64,000 bases of DNA from Rhabditoides inermis (lineage: Eukaryota; Nematoda; Chromadorea; Rhabditida; Rhabditidae): positions 265,001 to 329,000 of the forward strand of contig CAWZYM010000120.1 in assembly GCA_963966185.1 (NCBI GenBank), written 5' to 3'. A program made the position numbers and the translations under genes. Below are positions 22,250-33,728 of this stretch, piece after piece. Positions within the stretch are counted from its first letter, which is position 1. Every line of letters starts with the position of its first letter. The notes under the pieces are model-generated. The model searched no databases. It had not been told where the DNA came from and saw only the letters and a program-made list of their open reading frames with translations.

Positions 22250-23544
22250 CACTTATGCGGTTTACCCGTTCACTACTACCACAGTCACTTCTGCGTTTTA
22301 CTTGACCTCTGATAGGGTAGACCGGCGCCGCTCGCAGTTTCCCGCGCGTTCCCGCGCGTTGTACATCTCTTTGTCGCTCTCCCACTCCCCAGCTGACGGA
22401 GCACTCGGCTGCCTCCCGCTCTCACTCTTTTTTCAACTTCGCCTTCTTTTCCGTTTTGTTTATCGGCTTGTTTACATAGTTGTCACATTTCCATCGCTCG
22501 TAGGCAATCGCTTTCAAAAGTGCAACATGCTGGCGCGCCGCATATCCCGCATTGCTTGCTATCGTATCGATCCAATATCGATTTGACCGGTTCTGTTACG
22601 TTTGACTCTCGTAAATTACTGGATGCGTCGTTTACTCGATATTATTGTTTTGTGCTCGATCATTATTGATTAAGCATCTGTTTGCAAAAAAAAAAACGCG
22701 ACGGTCTGAACGAAACGCCCACTGCTATTGATTGATTATTGATTGATGTCCGCTTCAGTCTGCGCGCCTGTAGTTTGGATCCTGCTTGCCAGTCTCAACT
22801 ATCGCGGTTGTGACTAAGGCCCATGAGAACACTGAGAAGAGAGTGAGTACAGTATACTGCTACTGTAGATGACTGGTAACTAGTTACTGTATTTCAGATC
22901 GTATTGCAAGTCGCTGCACGAGAGTCCGCGTCTCTCTGCTGCCTGTCAGCAAGCGTCGCTTTCTGCACGAGGAGCAGCCAAAGTGGTGAGTGAGTGGTGA
23001 GACTGGGATACTGTAACGGGTCTGTTTCTGACTGCAGGGCAATAGTGGAGGAGCCAGCTATGGGGGATTAGAGATAGAGATGGTAGGGAGAAAGGGAGAG
23101 AGAGGGAGAAAGAGAGGCACGCGGGACTCTGTGGTTGCGAGTTTGCATGTGCATGCGATGTCGTGGTTGCATTTCATGTTGTTGGTTTTTGAGGAATGGC
23201 AGCGCCGTCGTCGCTGAGTGGTTCTTTGGTGGTGTCCCCCCGGCAGCGCCACCCCTCCCGCACCAGCACCGAGAATGGGTTTGTTGAAAGGGAGAGAGAG
23301 ATAGAGAGAGAGTGGAGAGAGAGAGAGATGTTTCAGCTTTCCAGGATCGGCTGTTCAGCAGCAGCAGTGTATGGACCAACTACCAGGACTTAATCAATCT
23401 CAATTCTGCTGCTGGTGGGTTGGCGGGGATGATTATATGGCAGCGGGTGGTTATGGTAACGTAATGTTAGCTTTTTTCCCCATGTGTCTTATGTGCGCTG
23501 TGTGCACCGAGTCACTATAGGTATAGGGCAGTAGCATAAGTAGC
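22250..23544 (+). other. Possible exons of a decayed gene
   Basis: Exon-like pieces with acceptors and donors occur at 22898-22984 (a frame ending RRFLHEEQPKW) and 23345-23414 (RLFSSSSVWTNYQDLINLN). They may belong to the polymerase-epsilon pseudogene or another gene; I cannot place them in a family. GA-rich runs occur around 23080-23120 and 23295-23330. The block 22250-22325 is repeated at 24652-24735. Confidence 0.3.
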
Positions 23545-23549
23545 GGACA

Positions 23550-23700
23550 AAATGCTAAAATGTCAAAGTTTCGCGTTTGGAATGTCGAAGTTTCGCCAAA
23601 AATGTAGAAGTTTGGCCGCGAAAGTCATGCCTGAGTTTCCGAAACTCTTACATCTTTGGCGAAAGTCGGACATGAAACTTTTTCTGAAACTATTAGATCC
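23550..23700. repeat. Imperfect inverted repeat (small MITE-like)
   Basis: TTTCGCCAAAAATGTAGAAGT around 23590 pairs with ACTCTTACATCTTTGGCGAAA around 23645. The arms extend outward with further AAAGTTT/AAACTTT pairing to about 23550 and 23700. Confidence 0.5.
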
Positions 23701-23922
23701 CAAACGGTGGGTGGGTCTCGGCACGATACAATTGAACGATACAATTGAACAACAAAGTAGAAGAGGGAGAAGAGTGACCGCCAGGAAGGCATGGCTGGAT
23801 AGAACAGGGAATGACTAGGGTGGAAGGGCGGAAGGCACGCCACACGCCAGCACTCACTCACCACTACTTACTGTCAATTCAGCCATTTCGAATTTGCATA
23901 TGACGGACTCGAATGTTTGCAG

Positions 23923-23996
23923 ATTCTGTCCGCGGAGAAGACTCGCGAGACGGGTATCTTCAACATTTGGCTGCTTGTGGACGGGCAGATAAACAC
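23923..23996 (+). pseudogene. Possible second DNA polymerase epsilon exon
   Basis: Between TTTGCAG and GTGGG an open piece reads ILSAEKTRETGIFNIWLLV followed by DGQINT. The pattern (I..SE....G+F.+W.LV) resembles the segment of POLE C-terminal to the polymerase domain that precedes the family's PR-FYVN block. If so, it follows the fragment at 20518-21056 with several hundred residues missing between. The match is short. Confidence 0.35.
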
Positions 23997-24047
23997 GTGG
24001 GTATTTAATTATCATCTAACAATATTGTAGTTTTTTGTAGTTGTTTA

Positions 24048-24300
24048 ATCCTTTGGACTAGCTCATGGGCTTAAAACCCCATGGGCCATCTATCGGACCA
24101 CAACTTGAATTTGTCCTTTGGACTAGCTCATGGGCTTAAAACCCCATGGGCCATCTATCGGACCACAACTTGAGTTTGTCCTTTGGACTAGCTCATGGGC
24201 CTAAAAACCCATGGGCCATCTATTGGACCACAACTTAAATTTGTCCTTTGGACTAGCTCATGGGCGTAAAAACCCATGGGCCATCTATTGGACCACAAAC
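24048..24300. repeat. Minisatellite, four ~65-bp units
   Basis: Four units beginning TCCTTTGGACTAGCTCATGG (about 24048, 24114, 24179 and 24244). Each contains CCCATGGGCC near its middle, so units have internal dyad symmetry. A 5'-proximal unit pair differs from the distal pair by shared substitutions (CTATCGG versus CTATTGG). Confidence 0.93.
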
Positions 24301-24849
24301 TATATTCAATAAGAGTAACGTATTTTTATGTAATGAATTAGATAATGAATTGAAATATTCATGTCGGGCGAGTGCGGCGCAGAGATGGAGAAACTGCGTC
24401 GGATACGTCATGGTCTACGTGCAGCGATGCGGCGGCAAGGTGGGCGGAGTCTAGAGGGGCGTAGCTGAGAGGAAGGAGTAAGAGAGGGGGAAGGATAGAG
24501 AGATCTGTGACTGTTTCATGAATTTCCGGTCTCTCTCACGTTAAAAACAAGAGAGGCAGACCGTTATGGCTCCGTATTTCGAACTGCAAGCGAGGCAGAT
24601 CGAAACTTATCGCTCTGGCGCAGGCTATACTATCACTTGCATTATCTGAACATCACTTATGCGGTTTACCCGTGCACTACTACCACAACCATTTATGAGT
24701 TTTTTTCTTGACCCCTGATAGGATAGGGTAGATCGGGCCCCGACCCCGAGCAAGTCAGCCAGGTGAGCCAGGTGCCAAAGGTTGACAGGCTGACACGTGA
24801 GATAAAGGAATGCAAATGGTGGATAAGAGAAAGTATTGTTGGAATGTCA

Positions 24850-24924
24850 GAACTGAGGTGTAGTGAGGTAGGTGAAACATAACTCGGAATAACTCAAAAA
24901 TCATCGGAAATGAACGAAGAGAGA

Positions 24925-24971
<47 letters not shown>

Positions 24972-27010
24972 AGAGAGAGAAAGGGGGGGGGGGGGGAGAA
25001 AGAATAGTCTGACCACCTTGTTCCAGGTGCAGCTGAAGACGGAGCTGGGTCTGGGAGAGGGAAGGGAGCCACACGGCTTCTATGTGAGGCGACCGGCCGG
25101 TCTATTCCCTGCGTCGCTGCCGCCGCACACTGAGAAGGTGAGAGGGGTGGAGACACGGATATTGCAAATAATGACTACACGGGAGGTTATTTTTTGTGAC
25201 CAATGCGATGTGTTGTTAGTTGGCACGTTGGAAGAGTGATGAGTGAAGTATTTCAAGTTCGAAAGCAGCTCCTCGAAATATTTGTTTGACCTCCTTGGCT
25301 ATTTAGAATTTCCGCGCACCTGCGCATCACAACCGTAATTCAAACATGATTTCTATGAATCAGCTGTTTGGTTGTTTTTGTTGTTTGTTGATCTTGGATG
25401 TTTTTTTTTATTAATTCGCTGTCTTATTGCCATCTTCTCAAGTTTGAAGAGCTTTAGTACTTTCTCAAAGCGGATAGTATGTAGTTTCTAAACGGCCGAA
25501 AATAAATTTGTCGTGAACACGCAATTTTCGTATTCGTCTATGTTTCATTCTTTCATTCCATGATTGTGTACATGATGTTGTTTATTGCAGTTAGATCACG
25601 TTAGAGCTGTCGTGTGCTCTGGCCACAATTAATGAGCATGATGATGTCAGCGCGCGCAGACGAGTACCCGCCCGCCCCACCTTCCTTCATCCTTCGACAG
25701 TGGAGATGGCTAACCTCCGCTGTCTGATACATGATCAGGTAAGCATAACAACAGTTTTCTCGTGATAAGCGGTTATTGTAACTAGTTAAGGTTTTTTTTG
25801 AAATCATATTCGCGTGGCTTGCAGATGCCGTCCGTGCCGAGCGCCCTCATCTACCCAACCCGTCGATGTGCATGATGGCCCGCCCTCTCCTACATACAAC
25901 CCAAAGTAAGGTGTGATATAATCACTTTAGATAATCTCAATTATGTTCTATTTCTGTTAATCTGAAAGAATCAAGCAGGGGAAAGTTGTTACACAATATC
26001 TCAAAGTTGAAACATATTTTGTGCAGGTACTGGGGGATGATGCCTGCGCGTCAACAAATCTACGTCGACCAGCCGCACACACTCTGGACACCAGTTCCAA
26101 ACCGATAGTCTGTCATGTATAAAAACTAATACGTTTAATACTAACCTCTTTTCCCTTTTTTATGTGAAATGATTTGCATAAACGTGTACTGTAGTGATTG
26201 GTGTTCCGTGATTGTGTAGAATTTGTTGATGAAAGTGAGGCTTGGTTTGTATAATGAATTTCTTTTTACTCCGAAAAATGGAGGAAGCGTCGAGGCTGGC
26301 AGGAATAGGTAGGTCGCAATGCTCTTTTTCTCAGCCGCTCTCTCGCGCTCTGCCCTATTTCACCGCCCTGTGCTCTCTCAGCGAAAGAGCGTATCTCGTT
26401 AGCAATACCCCTATATTAACCTCGATACTTAAAGGTTCCTGTTTGTTGATCATGTGCAGGGATAAGGGTTCAGGTGTTGCATAGTGTTCGAGTTCCTTTT
26501 TCATTTGTCCCTGTTTGTCTCTTCTCACTATCTATAACATCTCCATATCTTCCATTGCAGGGCAACCCTGTGGACTCTGCCGCCGCCCTTACCATCTACG
26601 TCATCGAGGCGTTGAAGATTGTGGGTTTAATTCCGAACAACCGCTCTCTAGCAATTATCAATTGTCAGAAGATTGATTTGTCGATTTGCAGATAGCATCG
26701 ATAGCGCTGATTGTGGGACGATGAGAAGTGCCTCGGCTCGTGCCCGCCCCCGCAGACTCCGCCCCCTGGAACGACACGGTGCGCGGCGACGACGGAAACA
26801 AGTACCCGCTTGTTGAGGCCTGCTCCGGTGAGACTATTGAGACTAGGCTTTTCTAGACGAAACTTTGTAGGCGTCAGTTTCGGGTAGCCCGGTTATTGAC
26901 ACCTAGTCGCCGATCAATACCTGTCTTCCTAGATGCCATAAATACTTCATAACTCCATAACTGTGTTGTTTCATAGATTGATTGTGTTTGCAGACAATGA
27001 TGCGCAGTGA
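24850..27010 (+). repeat. Segmental duplication, copy B, interrupted
   Basis: 24850-25217 and 26431-27010 match 15027-15426 and 15427-16010 almost base for base outside the GA tracts. They are separated here by a 1.2-kb segment (25218-26430) absent from copy A. Copy B ends within the exon-like frame at 27010 and then becomes unrelated, so it is a truncated duplicate. Confidence 0.85.
25218..26430 (+). other. 1.2-kb insert with terminal exons of an unidentified gene
   Basis: Inside the insert, 25826-25905 and 26027-26108 can be spliced (AA|GTAAGG to GTGCAG|G) into a Pro-rich tail PSPTYNPKYWGMMPARQQIY followed by VDQPHTLWTPVPNR and a stop. An upstream exon (about 25650-25738) has a good donor but does not join in the same phase. 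The product is not recognised. In copy A the same site is empty, so either the insert was gained in copy B or lost from copy A. Confidence 0.4.
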
Positions 27011-30000
27011 CTCTTAACTTCTAATTTTTGGAATCCCGATAGGTCGATAGGCCACGCTTTCGCGGTCTGTATTCGTAAACTATGCGACAGTTCAAGTTTT
27101 TTTTTTAAATATCGCATTGATTAAATACATTATATCTCCGTTTCACTACGACATAATTCAGTTTTCTTGTCTGTTGCACACTATGGAACACGATTAGGGA
27201 CGGGGCTTTATGCTGACAAATGGCCATTGGGGGGCCCACACAGTACACGTTACAAGGGCGAGACATTGAACAGATCAAAGGATCTTACTGTGGGGGCAGC
27301 TACTAGATTAGCGACAAGACAAAAGAGAATAGGAATCCGATGTTGATCGACTAGATGGGAGATGAGGGCTGGGGGACACGTCGAGAGTGTCGCAGCTTCG
27401 ATGGTGCCTGCGACTCTTCTGTAGTGGGCGAGGATGACGCGGGGACGCGCGGAGGTCGGATCTGCGCGCTACGGCCCACTCCTCCTGGCTAGCCTCGCTT
27501 CAATCTGAAAAGAATCTACTATACCCGCTTATTTCTCGATCAAGACCGTGTTGGTAGTGCCGAGAAATTGTAGGTAACTCGGTTTCATTGTGCACCTCTC
27601 ACCAGCCTAATCGTGCGATTGTTCTAGTACCATGTTCGGTTCAAAGAGTTGCTTACACCAGTGGTACGCGTTCGTTGGGTCAATGCGTCATGCTTGATCA
27701 AGGGATTGTGTTAGAAATGGAACACGCCCTGGTCGCACGACATGACACCATGTTGTGTTATTCGCCGCCACCGCCACCACAAAATATTCTTTGTCTAGAA
27801 CGTGATTTGATAGTCAATGCAAGACTAATACCTATTCCGCGATTTAACTGATATGCGATCATCATGGGCTCTGCCAAAGTGCTTTCTCTGTGACGCCAAC
27901 AAGAGAGATGACTGCTAGCGAACGCTTACATCGAAAGCTTCTCTCCCTCTACCGGTGGGTGGGTGGGATATTCTCAGTCTTCACAAATGGGCTGGGTGGG
28001 TGTGAACACAAGCCTAGAAAATGAGGCTTCATTTTCGTCGTTCCTTTTCGACCCTTCTTCGGGGTGTATGACCGCGTCGCTCGGCACGACATGACACCAT
28101 GTTGTGCCATCCAAGAAAACATAAATTATATCTCCGTTTCACTACGACATTATCCAGTTTTCTTGTCTGTTGCACACCATGGAACACGATTAGGGACGGG
28201 GCTTTATGCTAGAACTCGCAAAGGTCAGAGTTGCGGTGGGTATTATTGAGATGTTTCTTCCCGGCATTGATAAGTGTGCTCACCTCTATGGCTCCCGCCC
28301 GTGCTCTCCCTTATCGTCATCGAGTTTCTCGAACGTCTCTCTGCGTGCCAATTCCGGCAACCGACATCCGCTTGCTGAACAAACTTCATAAACAACAACG
28401 AAATCAGAGGACGTTCAATCACGACGCGACCCGACCGCTCGAGTACCTCCCTTATAGAGTGTATACATAAATATGCGACACGCGCTCGCGCTTCAATTGC
28501 GTACCCAGGGAGTACAGCATTCTTTTAAAAAAAACGACAGCGAGAGGTGTATAGAACTCTATAGAGAACCGGGATCCAATGTATCGCGATCGCCAGTATA
28601 ATTGCGTTTGCAGAATCGAATAGAATCCACGATCAACGCGTAGCGTGAAAAGGTTTCCTTTTGCCGTATGACACGATCTCTTGTGGAATCAAAACCTTGT
28701 ATTCTCTACTACCCGCGTAGCAGTATTCATTCGCAGAATTCATACCATCATACCATGGCAAAATGTCGAGTCTTGGCATCAAGCCACGCCGCCACACAGT
28801 CACTCATCTTTAACTGGCAATTACTCCGGGTGGCAATTCCTGGATGTGTTCAAAATGGTCCAAATTTCAAAAATAAGATGTCATTTTACTTGTCTCAACG
28901 AGACAAAAACAGTGCAACAAAAATCGTAGCTGGTTTCTCAAATAACGCCGTGCCCAAACGAGACTGGTCTGAAAGCGTGGACTTCATGGTGTTAGTTGCT
29001 TATGTTTTTATGAGACCTTTTTTTGAAGCTCTAAATGTTTGTGACAAACTGAGAACGATTTAAGATTGATAAATTTTGAATTCATGAGGTTGAAGTGGGG
29101 AAGTCAGATATGTTATCGCGTCGCAGTCTCGCCCGCCTGTGGCAGGGCACAGCCAGAAAGACGCGACTCCTCTACGCCCCGCCCCCTCCCCTCTCGCACC
29201 GGGTTCTCGAAACAAGACTCGAGTGTGAAAACATAGCGGAAATCATGAAAACGAAATGCTGAAACATCATTATAATAAGATGGAGTGGAAGATGTGGAGT
29301 TCAATGGTGCAAATCTCATTTCGATCGGACGTCATTGAGCTAGTGAAAAGTGTACGGATCGAAAGATGTCAATTTGAAACAGCCACTTTGCATCGAAATA
29401 TCTCGATGAATGAAATAAACTTTACTATGATGTTTCGTATACAGATAAACAATATATAGATAGGTATAAATCCGAAAGTTCGTTTATCTATACTTAATGT
29501 GGCTTCTATAACAGCCGCTACTTTTTAGCTGAAAATCATTTCTCATATGTCCACCCGGGTGTCAATTTAAATCATGAAAATGCGATTGAAATGTGCATTC
29601 CGTACAAATCAAACATGCTGAGTTTAATGGTGTTGTTGGTTTAATTTTAGTTTAATCAGATAACGATATATAATCAATGTCACGCTATGTCACGGCCCGG
29701 GCCGTGACGTCACGGCCGAATGGTCAAAGCTTGTGATCGGGACAGTAATTTAATAGTTCATAATGTGATAATTACTTTGAATAAAGATGGTGGACCCATG
29801 ACACAATGTTTTATTGAAAAATCAAACACACGAAAATCGAAATATGAGTATGGTGTACGGAGAATAAAAAAAACGAAACATATTTCTAATTTTCTTTGAA
29901 AAAGTATATGCGTAGTGCGTGAGATATGAACTTGGTTTGTATTAGTTTTTGTAAACGTTTTATAGTCGCCGCCTGGTGGATAGTTTCTGTTTTTGCCAGC

Positions 30001-30533
30001 CGGTGTCAGTTGGCAAAACTCAGTTTCGAGCGAGAGAGGCCAGACAGCGCGGGCAAATGGTCGAGTGTCGCGCGGCCTCTTTGATTCGCACGCCGGCTTC
30101 TTTGATTAATGAGGGTCTCCTCACGACTAGAAGGTAGATCGAATGCGACTCGAGGGTAGATCGATTTTCTACCGTAATCTGGCGAACTATCTCCCAGAAT
30201 AGTATTATAAGCATGTGCTTTTGCTGCATTGGATTAAGACAAAGTTCATATCTCTACGCAAATATGAATGAATGAATTTATTACAGAAAAATCTGCGTCA
30301 CACAAATCACAATATGTGCTCTATCTATCTCTCTCTCCTATGTGCTCTATCTATCTCTTTCCCTCTGTTTTTCTCTCTCTCTCTCTCCATCTGTTCTATT
30401 TCATTATTCTTTTTCTCAGGCTAGACATACACTAACGATGGAGACTGATTGATGCATGAAGACAGATACTATGAGAATACCATTCTCACAAGAGGAAGCT
30501 AGGTATACGGTAACTAGAGTGACTCTGAGTCAT
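27011..30533. other. Noncoding, repeat-rich region
   Basis: No supported gene. A block around CTCCGTTTCACTACGACAT, running to GGGACGGGGCTTTATGCT (27138-27214), recurs at 28132-28207. CACGACATGACACCATGTTGTG recurs at about 27737 and 28085. 29962-30209 is copy 2 of the dispersed repeat seen at 12279-12507. A plus-strand open frame of 131 codons at 28668-29063 matches no family I know and looks fortuitous. A CT-rich stretch lies at about 30325-30395. Confidence 0.6.
29689..29717. repeat. Perfect GC-rich palindrome
   Basis: GTCACGGCCCGGGCCGTGAC is a 20-bp perfect palindrome and is followed at once by a third half, GTCACGGCC. Confidence 0.9.
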
Positions 30534-33500
30534 TCACTTCTCCACCGCGCATCCGTAGAGATAGCAGAGAAGAGCCCCGATCGCGCGCGGCCCGCAGCTG
30601 TACAAGCTCTGCAACGGTATTCTTGGCAATTGTCACGTTCACAGTTTTTGTTCAAAAACCATTTTAAAGTGATAAAGACATAAATCATCCTAAGATGTAC
30701 AATGCATATCGTATAGTAATTACATATACTATTCATGTTTACCGCAGTAATTTCCGTTAATAGAAAAGCAGTGAAAATTAAATAAATAAAAAGACTTACA
30801 GACTGCCGGTCGAGGCCGGATTCAATGAGGACGGGGATGCCGCGAGGGAAGAGGTGCCCGTACACCACCCACAGCTTGCGGCGCATCTCCAGCGAGTACC
30901 CGCAAAGACATATGTAGAGGTACAGGTAAAGTATGCACAGGTACAAGTACAGTACCTCGTTGAGGCTAAGGTGCTTTCCGCCGAGCACAATCACGCACTT
31001 CCGCTCGGGGTCGTATCTAGAAGGGCGCTGGTGAATGGCTATCGCCGATGACACGAAACGTCAACCCACAGTGTGAGAATGTAGTGCACATCGCACAATA
31101 TCATCTGCACGGCCCCAGTATGTTGGGAGATGGAACGAAACATCTCCTGCAATGCATTGAGTAGAAAAAGAGAGAAAGGAGGGGAGGGGGAGGGGGGAGG
31201 CGTACCGGCAGCGTGTCGATGGCCTGGCAGACGCGGCGCCCGTTGTCGACGACTCCGGGGTGGGCGCGCACATAGGCATCCACGGCCGCCTCGACCACTC
31301 GATCGACGGTGTCCTCGAACAGCTGCTCCCCGACCTTGTACCTAAAAGCGACACATTCAATCTATCGGCTGGGATCGACTTGTCTGCATGATCACAACTA
31401 ACTCACATATCACAACGCAGTTTCGACCGGGCCACCGTCCGAGCGTGTCGCAAAAGGCAGAATGACACATTCAGCGACTCATAATCAGACAATTTCGTTG
31501 AGATACTTTCACGGTGATAATAAATTAACACGTTTCATCAACATAACATGACATCGAAAATCGAAATAAATGGTTTATTTTTGTCTCCAAAAACACTTGT
31601 TGTCAAAACAATAATGAATTTTCACACAAACAAATCAAATCTGAGCAAAACAAAGCAGCAACAACGTCAGCCACAGGTCACGCAACTTCAGAATCGTCGA
31701 CAAGCTGAAACGTCCTATCGACTCTCTCTCTTTAACTCACTCTCTCCTTCCTCCCTCCCTCCTCCCTCTCCCTCTATCCTCTTTTTACTCACTTTTCCGT
31801 GCTGGTCGACACGCGTCGCCTGGCATCTTGTCGTCAGGCGAATGTTGCGGTCGTCGTACTCGTTGATGAAGTTGTGTTCTCTGAGGCGCCGGAGACCGCG
31901 AGTGACCATGTTCGATCTGTACGTAGTGTTGTCACGGTACCCGGTGAATCCAGAAATTTAGGAAGAGATGTTAATAACGGAACGTATTCACACACTTGTG
32001 ATAGCCGTCAGCACGCATTCTCACTATTCACAATCACGCAGAGCATATAAATATATACAATGGTAATAATCTCTTTTTCTATAAAAACCTACGCGTCGCG
32101 TGTAAGTTTTTGAGAGTCCAAATCAGTAAACGTGCGCTAGGCCAGTAGTAGTAGAAATTTGCCGCGGTGAGCTCCAAGCGGAGCGCGCAATGATTTCTCG
32201 GCCGGTCAAACAGTGCACAAAAGTATCCTTTCGTCCAGCATCGGAACGTGGACTTTCAATGTGCTTTGGGTGGATTTGAACATCCTCAACATTGAACAGG
32301 TCAACACTCATACTGTAACCAGCCCACAGACTCACGTGACGGTGAGGCCAAAGTGTCCCTTGATGCGTCGCTGTAGACCGTCTTTACGCACGCGTCGACC
32401 GGCCTCCCGCTCAGCCATTATCGCTGCCAGCACAAGTGCGTCATCTTGCCATGACTGAACAGATTACGTCAAGGTGTGCAAACTGTGAAATATAACATTT
32501 AATATCTAATCATACGCAAATTGAAAAGGGGCACTTCTATTTTGCCAACGCTTTGTAAATATGCCCAAAAAAGTGGCGTAACCGAACAAATCTGTTTCCT
32601 GAATGCTAATAATAAAAGTGCGCTCGCTATGACTCTTCGCGATCGAGATGACGAGCTACGCACGTACGATTGTTCGCTGAATCGAGTTCACATTTTTGTT
32701 TCCAGTTAATTTAAATACGATAAAACGACACATCAATGCACGGCGCAATGCGCAGCCAGCGTACCTGATAGCCACTGCGCTGCACGTCCGAGTGCACTGG
32801 AAGGGGGCGAGGGGGATCTACCAGTAAGGGGTGAGAGGTCGGTGGCGCGATTGCCGCGGCCGCAGAGATCGAGGACGCGAGGATGTCGACTGACTCGGCA
32901 TGCGAAGACGCGGGAAAAACGTCTGACCTCACGTCAGATGAGACGTTCAGCGACTGAAAGACGTAAATCGAATCTCTCTCGCACATAACATATTCCCCAC
33001 TTTGATTATGTGTGCTACAGCCACCATGTCACTCACCATCCTAACATTGTATGACGCTCAATATCACAAATACCACAACAACCACTCCTCAGCGTACCTG
33101 ATTCCTTGTGTGCGAATGGTCAGAATGAGGGCGGGGCGAGGCATCCGAGGCGTCCGACGAGGGAGTGTTTGAGGAGGCTGCGGCTGCGGAGATCGTGGTG
33201 GTTGCGGGCACACTTTCCGTCTCAGAGCCAGCGCGCTCCATCGCGGCGGTGATACTCTGAAAGAGATGTATCGAATCACTCCCGTCTTCGCATATCGCGT
33301 CCCAATTCCCTCTGTAGGTATGCCAGAATTAGGCCGATGAACATATGAAAAAAAACTTGGCAGGAGGGCGCGTCGATGGATGGCGGGCGCGAAGCAGGTG
33401 CGTCGACTGTTGCGGCGGGGGTAGGCGACTGCGACGACTCCAACACCTCGTTCAGGCGGGAGTAGAACGAGACTTGCATCGACTCGGCGGCCTGAAATTG

Positions 33501-33645
33501 GTGGATCAAATCTCTACCGCATGCAAGTATGACGTACATTCTGATGCACAGCCTTGGTGCGACCCGCGAGCTGGTCATGCACACGACGAAGTGTGGCGAC
33601 GAGAGCCGCGTCGGCGGGCGGTACCTGAGAACAACACACATCATC

Positions 33646-33728
<83 letters not shown>

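Noticed and set aside
28668..29063. 131-codon plus-strand open frame
   Set aside because: No similarity to a known family, AT-rich, no flanking exons or acceptor pattern; treated as chance.
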